A DNA stretch of 34,015 nucleotides from the NCBI GenBank assembly GCA_035527835.1, contig DATKZS010000061.1:1-34015 (forward strand), read 5' to 3'. The position numbers and the translations under genes are program-made. Of the stretch, positions 1 to 7,231 are shown one piece after another. This DNA is from DATKZS01 sp035527835 [NCBI: bacterium] (GTDB lineage: Bacteria; RBG-13-61-14). The stretch's first letter is position 1. Each line of letters opens with the position of its first letter. The notes beneath the pieces were generated by a model. That model had not been told where the DNA came from. It did not search any database and saw only the letters and a program-made list of their open reading frames with translations.

Positions 1-10
1 CGTCGAAGGG

Positions 11-96
11 AACGCCAAGAAGGATCAAATTGCCGGGAGGCCGGCTTGAGAATTTAACAAAAACATCGCGTTTGGCGTTCTTGGCGTCTTGGCGTT
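11..96. repeat. GCCAAGA-unit inverted repeat, copy 1
   Basis: An imperfect inverted repeat. The left arm at 11-26 reads AACGCCAAGAAGGATC and the right arm at 71-96 contains GGCGTTCTTGGCGTCTTGG. The arms are made of a short unit, GCCAAGA, and its complement, separated by about 45 bases. Copies of the same family lie at 9804-9899, 30134-30198 and 33933-33993. On the opposite strand this copy is preceded by TGTCCAAAATA (110-120) and GTATAAGAAAA, a flank shared with the copy at the right edge of the window. Just beyond, 148-182 holds an isolated half-arm of the AAGGAT-unit family seen complete at 26564-26646. It is probably a mobile or recombinogenic intergenic element that folds as RNA or a cruciform. 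It may end transcription of genes outside the window. Confidence 0.7.
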
Positions 97-236
97 TTTC
101 TTATACTTTTATTTTGGACACCACTGATTCAGGACAAGAAAATAATCTTATCCTCTACATCCTAAACATCCTTGTTAACCTCTTCTGAACATTGCTGGAG
201 TTGCGGCTCAAGTCCTCTCCTGGTCCGGCGCCGGTC

Positions 237-695
237 TTATCGCGGCAGCCGCTCCAGGTAGCGCAGGCCGAAGAAAAAAATAATGCCCGTGGGCGCGGCC
301 AAGAGCAACGCGAAAAGCGCCGAAAGAATCCGGTACCAGCCGTCGTCGTCCAGGACCTGATCACCGCCCGCAACATACCACGTGAAGAGAAGGTAAAGAA
401 CGCCGGCGAAGATTATTATGAGCGACGCCTGGCCCAAGCGCCTGCCCCAGCTCCGCCCCAGGTAGATGCCCAGCGATGCAATGAACAGCAAAAACCCCGT
501 GACCGCCTGGCCGGTCGCGAGAAGCATGAAGGCTTGTTCCGACAGAGCAATCCGGAATTGCGTTTCCGGAGAGACCGAGTTCATTTTCAGGGCCGCGGCC
601 GTCACCAGAAAACCCAGGCACGCCACGGCCAGCGCGGCCTTCCTCGGGTCCGCCTGCTCGTGGCGGAGCATTTTGAAAATCCTCGGAAACTTCAT
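237..695 (-). CDS. small four-helix membrane protein, unknown function
   Basis: A 152-residue protein I do not recognise. After a basic, cytoplasm-type N terminus (MKFPRIFKMLRHEQ) it shows four hydrophobic stretches: ACLGFLVTAAALKM, FMLLATGQAVTGFLLFIASLGIYLG, LIIIFAGVLYLLFTWYVAGG and ILSALFALLLAAPTGIIFFFGL. It should therefore sit in the inner membrane with both ends inside, and it ends in a basic tail. The ATG at 695 is chosen because GGTGG lies 4-5 bases upstream; two in-frame starts further upstream (to 737) lack a ribosome site. It stands alone, followed on its strand by the repeats at the left edge. The alternating hydrophobic pattern and stop-to-stop length support a real gene, but function cannot be inferred. 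Confidence 0.7.
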   Translation of the reverse strand: MKFPRIFKMLRHEQADPRKAALAVACLGFLVTAAALKMNSVSPETQFRIALSEQAFMLLATGQAVTGFLLFIASLGIYLGRSWGRRLGQASLIIIFAGVLYLLFTWYVAGGDQVLDDDGWYRILSALFALLLAAPTGIIFFFGLRYLERLPR

Positions 696-922
696 TTTAC
701 CACCAGCTAAAATCATGACTGATAAGGCAGTGGGCAAGATAAATACTCAGCGCTTAACGGTACAGCATAACGGGGCGTGGCTTTACAGCGGGCCTCCAGG
801 ATCCACAGCGTGCAAGCGTACTCATCTACCTGCCAAGTATAGTACATCATTGGCACGGTTTTTTCAATAACGCAAGAAATCGCATTGATTTCTGCCATGG
901 TAATGCTACAACAGGGGGTGGA

Positions 923-1050
923 GCCGATACTCCTGTCGGCCCAGATGGAGGGGACAAGAGCGTCCCCTCCACCAACGTCAACCATGACTTCTTAATGGGA
1001 GTGAAAAATGGTGGACATCAAGATGGGTGGGCCCGACACTCTTGTCGGGC
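923..1050. repeat. cluster of three REP-like hairpins with a shared core
   Basis: Three short palindromes lie within 128 bases of the 411-base gene-free gap at 696-1106. Hairpin 1 (923-940) has arms GCCGA/TCGGC. Hairpin 2 (946-971) has 10-bp arms TGGAGGGGAC/GTCCCCTCCA around AAGAGC. Hairpin 3 (1031-1050) has 8-bp arms GCCCGACA/TGTCGGGC around CTCT. Hairpins 1 and 3 share an ACTCNTGTC core, and hairpin 2 carries the same core in reverse orientation (GACAAGAG). They are therefore degenerate units of one REP-like family. No transposase is nearby. They lie between two genes transcribed leftwards and upstream of the 237-695 gene, so a terminator role for neither is obvious. The rest of the gap (696-922) shows nothing convincing. 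Confidence 0.65.
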
Positions 1051-1106
1051 GGCGTCGTCATTCCAAGAGGCGCGCGGAACAGGGGTATTCCGGCCACTCC
1101 CGCTTT

Positions 1107-2132
1107 TCACCTCTTGTTGTTGGAATCCTCGATCAGCCGGCACTCGCCTTCGCATTCCGCGTCCGACGTCTCCACCTGCAGCGTGGTGTGGGTGATGCCG
1201 AAGCGCGTTTTAAGCAGGTCCTTGGCCTTGCTCATGCACTCCTGCCAGTGGTTCTGGTCGCAGCAGCAGGAAGAAAGGCTGAGGTGCGCCGAGAGCACCG
1301 GGACCCCCGAGGTGATGGTCCAGATGTGCAGGTCGTGGACTTCCTCGATGTGCTCCATGCCCTCCAGCGCCGCCTTCACTTCCTCGTACTTGATGTTCTC
1401 GGGCGTGGCCTCCAGCAGGATGTTCAGCGTGCCCTTGAGCAGACCCCACGTGCTCCATAAGATCAGAACGCCGATCACCGCGCTGGCGATCGGGTCTATC
1501 GGGTACCAGCCCGTGGCCCAGATCACCGCGCCCGCGATGATCGCGCCCACCGAACCCAGCGCGTCCGCCACCATGTGCATGAACGCGCCCTGCACGTTAA
1601 CGTTCGACTCCCGCCCGCCCGCCAGAACGTACGCGCTCCCCAAATTGGCGAGCAGACCTAAAAACGCGATCACCAGCATCAGCGGGCCGTCAACCGCCTG
1701 CGGCTGGCCCAGACGGAGCCACGCCTCCCGCAAAATCAGGCCCACGATCAGAACCAGCGTGGCCCCGTTGACGAACGCTCCCAGCACCTCCGCCCGCAGC
1801 AGTCCGAACGTACGCTCCGGAGTGGCCGGACGCATCGCCAGACGCGCCACGATCAGCGCCAGCATGAGCGCCGCAACGTCCGTCAGCATGTGACCCGCGT
1901 CAGCCAACAGAGCCAGCGAATGAGTAATGATCCCGCCCGCGACCTCCACGATCAGGAACACCAGGTTGATCACCAGCGCCCACCGGAGCCGGACCCGCGA
2001 CGCCGACCGCAGCTCATGGCCGTGATCGTGATGCCCGCGCCCATGACCATGGCCGCCGTGGCCATGATCATGAGCATCGTGCTCATCATGCTCGTGACCG
2101 TGTTCCTCGTGATGCTGTTCCGGTTCAGACAT
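1107..2132 (-). CDS. cation diffusion facilitator (Zn/Cd/Co efflux, CzcD-like)
   Basis: A 341-residue metal/proton antiporter of the CDF family, expected in the inner membrane and exporting Zn2+ or similar ions from the cytoplasm. Residues 7-39 form a loop extremely rich in His and Asp, as in the zinc-exporting subgroup. Six transmembrane helices follow (about 51-235). The paired transport sites are visible: HMLTD at 81-85 in helix 2 and HMVAD at 186-190 in helix 5. The C-terminal cytoplasmic ferredoxin-like domain (240-325) carries HDLHIW at 266-271. Unusually, the domain holds a Cys cluster (CCC at 289-291, C299) and a terminal CEGEC (327-331), possible extra soft-metal ligands. The start ATG overlaps by 8 bases the stop of the truncated arsenate-reductase relic upstream, implying translational coupling in a metal/metalloid resistance operon. 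The exact metal is inferred, not shown. Confidence 0.93.
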   Translation of the reverse strand: MSEPEQHHEEHGHEHDEHDAHDHGHGGHGHGRGHHDHGHELRSASRVRLRWALVINLVFLIVEVAGGIITHSLALLADAGHMLTDVAALMLALIVARLAMRPATPERTFGLLRAEVLGAFVNGATLVLIVGLILREAWLRLGQPQAVDGPLMLVIAFLGLLANLGSAYVLAGGRESNVNVQGAFMHMVADALGSVGAIIAGAVIWATGWYPIDPIASAVIGVLILWSTWGLLKGTLNILLEATPENIKYEEVKAALEGMEHIEEVHDLHIWTITSGVPVLSAHLSLSSCCCDQNHWQECMSKAKDLLKTRFGITHTTLQVETSDAECEGECRLIEDSNNKR

Positions 2133-2286
2133 TCAATATCACCGCCGGCCCTTCCTCCCGCAAAATCCCGGGAAGCTGTTCCACGAACGGCCGGATCTCG
2201 TCCCGCACCCGCGCCCAACCCTCCGCCATCTGGCTCCGGCACGAGTTGCCCGTGCATAAAAAAAGTATTCTCACCCGCCTCTTCAT
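2125..2286 (-). pseudogene. internally deleted ArsC-type (LMW-PTP fold) arsenate reductase relic
   Basis: A 53-codon open frame beginning [16 protein letters not shown]. The P-loop CTGNSCR (C-x5-R) followed by SQMAEGWAR is the unmistakable start of thioredoxin-dependent arsenate reductases and low-molecular-weight phosphatases. Directly after WAR comes [16 protein letters not shown], which matches the usual C-terminal helix of the same family (typically VRDEIRAFVE.LP). The family is usually about 135-145 residues, so roughly 85 central residues, including the resolving cysteines and the catalytic Asp, are missing without loss of frame. The short final stretch ([11 protein letters not shown]) leads to a TGA overlapping the ATG of the CDF gene (ATGTCTGA). 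It cannot be an active reductase. It may persist because its translation opens the exporter's start site. The family match is seen in sequence; its retained role is inference. Confidence 0.8.
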
Positions 2287-2287
2287 G

Positions 2288-2317
2288 TTGAGCGGTCTTC
2301 GTGCTATGGATTATAAA
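2288..2317 (+). promoter_or_regulatory. promoter for the nitronate-monooxygenase-like gene
   Basis: On the plus strand TTGAGC (2288-2293) is followed after 18 bp by TATAAA (2312-2317), giving a start near 2324 and a leader of about 40 bases carrying the strong AAAGGAGG ribosome site at 2354-2361. It shares its A/T core with the opposing minus-strand promoter. Confidence 0.5.
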
Positions 2318-2338
2318 TACGCAATCCCCGCACCGCAA
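2310..2338 (-). promoter_or_regulatory. promoter for the arsC relic and CDF gene
   Basis: On the minus strand a perfect -10 hexamer TATAAT (2310-2315) lies 17 bp from TTGCGG (2333-2338). Predicted start of transcription is near 2303, about 17 bases before the ATG at 2286. The -10 overlaps the plus-strand -10 of the neighbouring divergent gene. Confidence 0.55.
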
Positions 2339-2364
2339 GAAATCAGCGGACTAAAGGAGGACCC

Positions 2365-3207
2365 ATGAAAAACGAGCTGACCCGGCTGCTCGGCATCGAG
2401 CACCCCGTAATCCTCGGCGGCATGTTGCAGATCGGCGGCGCGCGCCTGGCCGCCGCGGTCTCCAACGCCGGCGGCCTCGGCACCATCGGCCAGAGGCCGG
2501 CACTCCAGGCCTGGCACGATGAGATCAAAAAAACCAAGTCGCTCACCGACAAGCCCTTTGCCGTGAACCTGCCCATGCACGCGGCCGAGCTCGATAAGCG
2601 CATCGAGATCATTCTCAAGGAGGGCGTCAAGATCGTGGTCACCGCCGCCGGCAACCCCAAGCCGGTGATGCCGGCGCTTAAAGACGCCGGGATCGTGGTC
2701 ATGCACGTGGTCGCTTCCGTGGACCAGGCCAAAAAGGTCGAGGCCGCCGGCGTTCACGCCATCGTGGCCGAGGGCGGAGAGAGCGGAGGAATGGTGGCGC
2801 GCGACCGCGTCTCAACCATCGTCCTGGTCCCCATGGTGGTGGACGCCGTCAAGGTCCCGGTCGTCGCCGCCGGCGGCATCGCCGACGCCCGCGGCCTGGT
2901 GGCCGCCCTTGCCCTCGGCGCGCAGGGCGTGCAGCTCGGCACCCGCTTCATCGCCGCCGACGAGTGCGAGGCCCCGGAGGTATGGAAACAGGGCATCATC
3001 CGCGCCCGGGAGACCGATACCATGGTCGTGCCCCGCGGCAAGGCCCAGGGCCGCGTGCTCAAGGAGGACGCCGCCCCCGGACAGCTCATGGCCGGACAGA
3101 TCGCCGGAATGATCACCAGGACCGAACCCGCCGCTTCCATCATCGCCCGCATCATGGCGGAAGCGGCGCCCACGCTCAAGAGGATAGAGGAGCAGATGAG
3201 GGCGTGA
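2365..3207 (+). CDS. nitronate monooxygenase / FabK-like FMN oxidoreductase
   Basis: A 280-residue TIM-barrel flavoprotein of the 2-nitropropane-dioxygenase superfamily, which includes nitronate monooxygenases and the enoyl-ACP reductase FabK. Family marks are IEHPVILGGM at the N terminus, AVSNAGGLGTIG (31-42), AVNLP (66-70), VAEGGESGGM (134-143), VVAAGGIADARG (166-177) and GVQLGTRF (188-195), the last two forming the FMN phosphate site. A perfect ribosome site (AAAGGAGG, 2354-2361) fixes the ATG. Position 143, where many family members carry the catalytic His after GG, is Met, followed by VARDRVST. Classic nitronate oxidation is therefore uncertain, and an enoyl reductase or other flavin role is possible. 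The gene stands alone, divergent from the metal operon and ended by the hairpin at 3219-3304. Confidence 0.85.
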   Translation: MKNELTRLLGIEHPVILGGMLQIGGARLAAAVSNAGGLGTIGQRPALQAWHDEIKKTKSLTDKPFAVNLPMHAAELDKRIEIILKEGVKIVVTAAGNPKPVMPALKDAGIVVMHVVASVDQAKKVEAAGVHAIVAEGGESGGMVARDRVSTIVLVPMVVDAVKVPVVAAGGIADARGLVAALALGAQGVQLGTRFIAADECEAPEVWKQGIIRARETDTMVVPRGKAQGRVLKEDAAPGQLMAGQIAGMITRTEPAASIIARIMAEAAPTLKRIEEQMRA

Positions 3208-3218
3208 AAAAAGGCGAG

Positions 3219-3304
3219 AATCTCGCACAGAGGCACAGAGACACGGAGTTAAAAAATATTTTTCTCAGTGTTCTCTGTACCTCTGTGTCTCTGTGCGAGA
3301 TTTT
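3219..3304. repeat. CACAGAG-unit long inverted repeat, likely bidirectional terminator
   Basis: The left arm (3219-3248) begins AATCTCGCACAGAGGCACAG and the right arm (3264-3303) ends CTCTGTGTCTCTGTGCGAGA followed by TTTT. The arms are complementary over about 30 bases with a few mismatches and an A/T-rich loop. It sits exactly between two convergent genes (ends at 3207 and 3320), so it probably terminates transcription from both sides. It belongs to a widespread type of intergenic repeat built from a short unit, but it is a different sequence family from the others in this window. Confidence 0.75.
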
Positions 3305-3319
3305 ACTCTCGATAGGTAG

Positions 3320-6064
3320 TCAAGCTTTCCTTGCTTGTCCGCGCCCGAAAAAAATCGCGCCGGCAATAACGCAGAACCATGACACCACGCTCGCGAACAG
3401 CCCCATCCGGAACGACGCCGGCCTGAAAACCATCCGTACCACGCTCACCCCGTCCGGAACCGGCACCGCGCGGAAATTGTAATCCGCCCTCAATATCGGC
3501 GCCTCCCGGCCCCGCACATAAGCCCGCCAGCCCGCGTAGTACTGGTCGGAAACGAACAACAGCCCGGGACCCGCGCTGTCAACCCTGTAAACCTCCTCCC
3601 CCGGCCGCCGCGACTCCAGCGCCGCCGTGTCCTTCCGACCCGGCGCCACAACGACGGCCCTCAGCTCATCCACTATCCCGCCGCTGTCCCGCTCCAGGAA
3701 CACCTTGCGCGACAGCTCATAGCGGTTCTCCCGGCCGAGACGCTCGAGAAGCTCCTCTCCGTCATCCACGACCTCGGCCCGATGCGCCACGAACGCGCGA
3801 GGCAGGGCATCGTTATTTTCATAGATGAACAGGCCGCGGCCAAGGCCCGCCCGCAGCCGGATCGGGCTGGATTCGTTCACGATCGCCGCGGGCCTCCATA
3901 AAAACACCAGGTCGGGACGGTCGGCCGGGCCCTTCGTGATGAGCGACAGCTCGATGGTCTTGCCCGCGAAACCGGACAGATCAATGACCCTTCTTGGAGG
4001 CGCCCCGCCCCCACTCCCCGCATTCAGGGGACGGCTCACGCCTTGCTCACGGAACAGCACCCGCGACGTGTCGCCGGCAACGGCCTCCACTTCCGCCGAC
4101 CAGCTTGCGCCCCCCCGAGAAACGTCCGCGTGCCGGGCCTCAACCGCCGCCGCCAGCGCGTCGCCCGCCTGGATATAAATCTTGTACCGGTAAAGCTCAT
4201 TGGCCGCCGCGGCTATCGCCATGGCGTCAAGCCCGGTCTCGAGGTCCACGCTGGCTTCCAGCTTCGCGGCCTCCCCTTTGAGCACCGTCCTCCGGTGGAA
4301 CTCGGGGGGCGAGAGGTAGAGGAAGAAGGGCGAGCTGAATTTCAGCGGCAGGCCCCGGTCAATGATCCACCGCAACGAGATGAGATCGAGCACCGGCATG
4401 CTCCTCGCTTCAATGAAGCGGCCGTCGCGGAGGTCCGAGTTGATGCCGAGCTGGTCCAGCCTTCCCTCCTGGTACCGGACCGCCCGCGAATCCATGAGCG
4501 CCAGGAACTCCGCGTAGCGCCGCGGCGGCACCGTGATCCAACCGTCGGCCTCGTCCATGCCCAGCGCCAGACCCGCGTGGTAGAGCAGCTCCGGGTCGCT
4601 GAGACCCTGGTCGCTCACAAAGATGTACCGCGAATGCGAGGCCCGGATCTTGCCGGCAACGCCCGCCAGGTCCCGGCTGTAATCGAAATCGGAAGGAGCG
4701 TTTTTAGGAAGGTACTTGAAAGCGAGACTGTAAATGTCCAACGACCCGATCAAGATAAAAACCGCCGCCGCGCCCCTCCCCGCCAGGACCGGCCGGCAGC
4801 GGACCAGAGCGATCAGCGCGGCCAGGCCCGCGGCCAACATGCCGAGCGTGAAAGCGGGACAGGACAGAAGCTCGAACCCCACCGCGCCCAGCGCCACCAT
4901 GGCCGCCGCCGCGATCAGCGCGCCCACGGCCCATCGTCCCGCCTCGCGACCGCTGTGCGCCATCAACTTTTGAAGTCCCTGCCCGGCCAGGATCACCAGA
5001 AAGAGCTGGCCCATGAAATACGCGTGCTCCGGCGTGCCGAACCGGCCCAGCACCGGCAGCAGCGCCTGGAAGCGGTCAATCAGCCCAATGCTCCCCAGCG
5101 ACCACGCCATCACCGCGATCACCAAGAGCCCCAGAAACCGCGAGCCCCGCTCCGCCCGCGCGATGAACGCAAGACCGGCCAGGCTGATGGTCATGACCCC
5201 CAGGTAGAAGTTCGGCGCCTTGACCACCACGCCCGCAAAACCCTGGGCCCCTGTCACCGGCAGCAGTGCCGCCCAGATCAATGACCAGGGAAGATGCCGC
5301 TGGCTGAAGTAAGAAAACGTGACCCCCTGGTTCCTGACAAAAACATGCGACAGCTCCGCGAGCGGAAGTAACTGCACCAGCGCCAGGCACGCCGCCAGCG
5401 ATAACGACGCCGCGACCGCTGAAAGCCTCGCCGGCGCCGCCTTGCTCCGCCACATGACCAGCCCCAGGAAGGGCGCCGAGAACAGGAGCGCATACGACGT
5501 TGACTCAACGTCTCCCCCCAAAACCTGCAGGCCCAGGAACACGGCCGCCGCCCAGAGGTGCGCCATGCGCCCGCGCTGGACCAGGCTGACCAGGCTCGCC
5601 AGGAACCACGGGACCCACGCATTCGAGCAGGTCGCCGGAAGGAAATGGATGAAATAAAAAGGCTTGCCCGTGAAAACGTAACTGAAAGCCGCGAACCACG
5701 CCGCCGCCGGCCCCAGCTTGAGACGCCGGCACAGCGCGTAAACCCCGGACCCCGCGATGCACAAATGCAGCGGATAAAAAAAGTTCACCGCCCGGGCGTA
5801 ATCACCAAGCAATAACCAGCCCGGCGGATAAAAAACACCAGTGTGCGAAAACGCCGCGAACGGAAAACCCGCGAAAACCTCCGGCGCCCACAACGGCGGC
5901 ATCCCCTGCGAAAGCGCGCGCCGCATGAAAATCTTGAACGGTATCCACTGGAAGCCAACGTCATGCGTGAGCGGCGCCGATAGCGCGGTGAGGCCCGCCG
6001 CCGCCCGCCACAAAAAAGGCGCCCAGATCAGCGCGAACAAGCAAGCGAGCGCCCCGGCCTCCAT
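3320..6064 (-). CDS. YfhO-family large membrane protein (GT-C-like glycan glycosyltransferase)
   Basis: About 914 residues with a dozen or more transmembrane helices in the N-terminal half and a large extracytoplasmic C-terminal region. Family marks include an early luminal loop (THDVGFQWIPF) with PLWAPEVFAGFPFAA, the usual P.W.P..F.G.PF motif, and near the end YYAGWRAYVRG followed by FRAVPVPDG, typical of YfhO proteins. A final hydrophobic helix ends the protein. Relatives are linked to glycosylation of teichoic acids or other envelope polymers using lipid-linked sugars. The ATG at 6064 has GGAGG seven bases upstream. A GTG at 6106 is also in frame, but it lacks a ribosome site and falls on the predicted transcription start. 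The gene diverges from the GT2/GT39 run, suggesting one glycan locus. Donor and acceptor are unknown. Confidence 0.85.
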   Translation of the reverse strand: MEAGALACLFALIWAPFLWRAAAGLTALSAPLTHDVGFQWIPFKIFMRRALSQGMPPLWAPEVFAGFPFAAFSHTGVFYPPGWLLLGDYARAVNFFYPLHLCIAGSGVYALCRRLKLGPAAAWFAAFSYVFTGKPFYFIHFLPATCSNAWVPWFLASLVSLVQRGRMAHLWAAAVFLGLQVLGGDVESTSYALLFSAPFLGLVMWRSKAAPARLSAVAASLSLAACLALVQLLPLAELSHVFVRNQGVTFSYFSQRHLPWSLIWAALLPVTGAQGFAGVVVKAPNFYLGVMTISLAGLAFIARAERGSRFLGLLVIAVMAWSLGSIGLIDRFQALLPVLGRFGTPEHAYFMGQLFLVILAGQGLQKLMAHSGREAGRWAVGALIAAAAMVALGAVGFELLSCPAFTLGMLAAGLAALIALVRCRPVLAGRGAAAVFILIGSLDIYSLAFKYLPKNAPSDFDYSRDLAGVAGKIRASHSRYIFVSDQGLSDPELLYHAGLALGMDEADGWITVPPRRYAEFLALMDSRAVRYQEGRLDQLGINSDLRDGRFIEARSMPVLDLISLRWIIDRGLPLKFSSPFFLYLSPPEFHRRTVLKGEAAKLEASVDLETGLDAMAIAAAANELYRYKIYIQAGDALAAAVEARHADVSRGGASWSAEVEAVAGDTSRVLFREQGVSRPLNAGSGGGAPPRRVIDLSGFAGKTIELSLITKGPADRPDLVFLWRPAAIVNESSPIRLRAGLGRGLFIYENNDALPRAFVAHRAEVVDDGEELLERLGRENRYELSRKVFLERDSGGIVDELRAVVVAPGRKDTAALESRRPGEEVYRVDSAGPGLLFVSDQYYAGWRAYVRGREAPILRADYNFRAVPVPDGVSVVRMVFRPASFRMGLFASVVSWFCVIAGAIFFGRGQARKA

Positions 6065-6112
6065 ATAAAGCCTCCGCCTGCCCCCGCTGTCCGCATCTAC
6101 TCCCACGGCTTA

Positions 6113-6141
6113 ATTATAACCGCGCCCATCGCGCCGGCCAA
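6113..6141 (-). promoter_or_regulatory. promoter for the YfhO-family gene
   Basis: On the minus strand TTGGCC (6136-6141), 17 bp, then a perfect TATAAT (6113-6118). Predicted start of transcription is near 6106, giving a leader of about 42 bases that contains the GGAGG site before the ATG at 6064. Confidence 0.65.
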
Positions 6142-6195
6142 GCCGCCCGCGTTTCCGCGCGATTTGAACCGCTGGGCCCCGGCCCGTGTCCAAAC

Positions 6196-6224
6196 TTTTG
6201 AGGTCTTGATCCGGGCATGATAAT
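6196..6224 (+). promoter_or_regulatory. possible promoter for the glycosyltransferase run
   Basis: A GATAAT at 6219-6224 (five of six to TATAAT) has TTTTGA 17 bp upstream (6196-6201). The -35 is weak, and TTGAGG at 6198 is spaced only 15 bp. It lies about 40 bases before the TTG start of the first glycosyltransferase, which suits its position between divergent units. Confidence 0.35.
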
Positions 6225-6262
6225 TTAGCTTCCATGAGCGGCCCGGCCATGGAGTTGCCCAC

Positions 6263-7231
6263 TTGCAAATTTGCGTGATCATCCCTAACTACAACGGCGA
6301 GGCCCTGCTCGGCCCGTGCCTGGATTCTATTCTGGCCCAGTCGCGCCCGCCCGGACAGGTGATCGTCGTGGACAACGGCAGCACCGACCGCTCGCGCGAG
6401 CTCGTCCGCGCCCACCCGCTCGCTCCCGTCCTGATCGAGCTCGACCGCAATCTGGGCTTTGCCGCGGCCGTGAACCAGGGCATTGCAAAAGCCGAGGTTG
6501 ATGCCGTGGCGCTGCTCAATAATGACGCGGTAGCTGACGCGGACTGGCTCCGGGCCGGCGCCGAGGCCATGGAGAGGTATCCTGAAGTCTCCATGTTCGC
6601 GTCGCTGATGCTGGATTTTCACGGCCGCGCCCGGGTGGACTCGGCCGGCGATCTGTATTTGCGCGACGGCCGGCCTCGGCCGCGCGGACAAGGCCGGCCC
6701 GCCGACCAGTTCACCGCGCCCGCCGAGGTCTTCTCCGCCTGCGCCGGCGCCGCCTTTTACCGCAAGGCCCTGCTCGACGAGCTGGGCGGCTTCGAGCAGA
6801 GCTTCTTCGCCTACCTCGAAGACGTTGACCTCGGCTTCCGCGCCCGCGCCCGCGGCCACCGCTGCGTCTTCGTCCCCGACGCGCGCGTGTACCACCGCGG
6901 CGCGGCCACCGGCCTTGCCGACCGGCCCGGCAAAAAACCAGTGGATTCCAGCGAGCGCGTCTTCCTGATCGCCCGGAACCGCCTGCGCGTCATCGCCCGC
7001 AACTGGCCCGCTTCCCTGGTCCTCCGTTTCTCGCCCTGGCTCGTCCTGGGCCTTTTCAGGAGCGCCGCCTATCATCTGTTCGTCTCGCGGCAGGGAGGGG
7101 CCTTTTTCAAGGGCATTGTTCATGGAGTGAAGGCATTTGCCGGGGACCGCTCTTCGGCGCCCGCCGCCGGGCCGGAGTTTGATGACATCGTGCGCTTGAT
7201 GCGGGAGGGATCGAGGCCATGGCCGCGCTGA
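6263..7231 (+). CDS. GT2-family glycosyltransferase (WcaA/rhamnosyltransferase type)
   Basis: A 322-residue GT-A-fold transferase acting at the cytoplasmic face of the membrane on a nucleotide sugar. It begins with the classic CVIIPNYNGEALL (4-16) and VVDNGSTDRS (35-44), followed by RNLGFAAAVNQGI. The DxD-type metal site is LLNNDA, and the acceptor/catalytic region has FSACAGAAFYRKALLDELGGF and AYLEDVDLGFRARARG, the ED-VDLG motif of the family. A hydrophobic segment (LVLRFSPWLVLGLF) near residue 258 probably dips into the membrane. The only in-frame initiator before the conserved strand is TTG at 6263, with a modest GGAG nine bases upstream; a stop lies in frame at 6221. Its end overlaps the next gene by 13 bases, so the two are coupled. 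Sugar and acceptor unknown. Confidence 0.9.
   Translation: MQICVIIPNYNGEALLGPCLDSILAQSRPPGQVIVVDNGSTDRSRELVRAHPLAPVLIELDRNLGFAAAVNQGIAKAEVDAVALLNNDAVADADWLRAGAEAMERYPEVSMFASLMLDFHGRARVDSAGDLYLRDGRPRPRGQGRPADQFTAPAEVFSACAGAAFYRKALLDELGGFEQSFFAYLEDVDLGFRARARGHRCVFVPDARVYHRGAATGLADRPGKKPVDSSERVFLIARNRLRVIARNWPASLVLRFSPWLVLGLFRSAAYHLFVSRQGGAFFKGIVHGVKAFAGDRSSAPAAGPEFDDIVRLMREGSRPWPR

Noticed and set aside
713-985. 90-residue minus-strand frame
   Set aside because: It runs through the REP-like hairpins (946-971), has no ribosome site and a mixed, non-coding-looking composition.
1970-2338. 122-residue minus-strand frame spanning the CDF start
   Set aside because: Wrong frame. The neighbouring frame in the same stretch encodes the ArsC relic and the CDF start, and this one has no family features.
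4043-5284. 413-residue open frame on the plus strand
   Set aside because: Antisense to the YfhO-family gene, Arg/Gln/Pro-rich, no start signal and no recognisable fold.
6110-7123. 337-residue open frame on the minus strand
   Set aside because: Antisense to the first GT2 gene, which has all family motifs. The frame is Gly/Ala/Glu-rich without structure.
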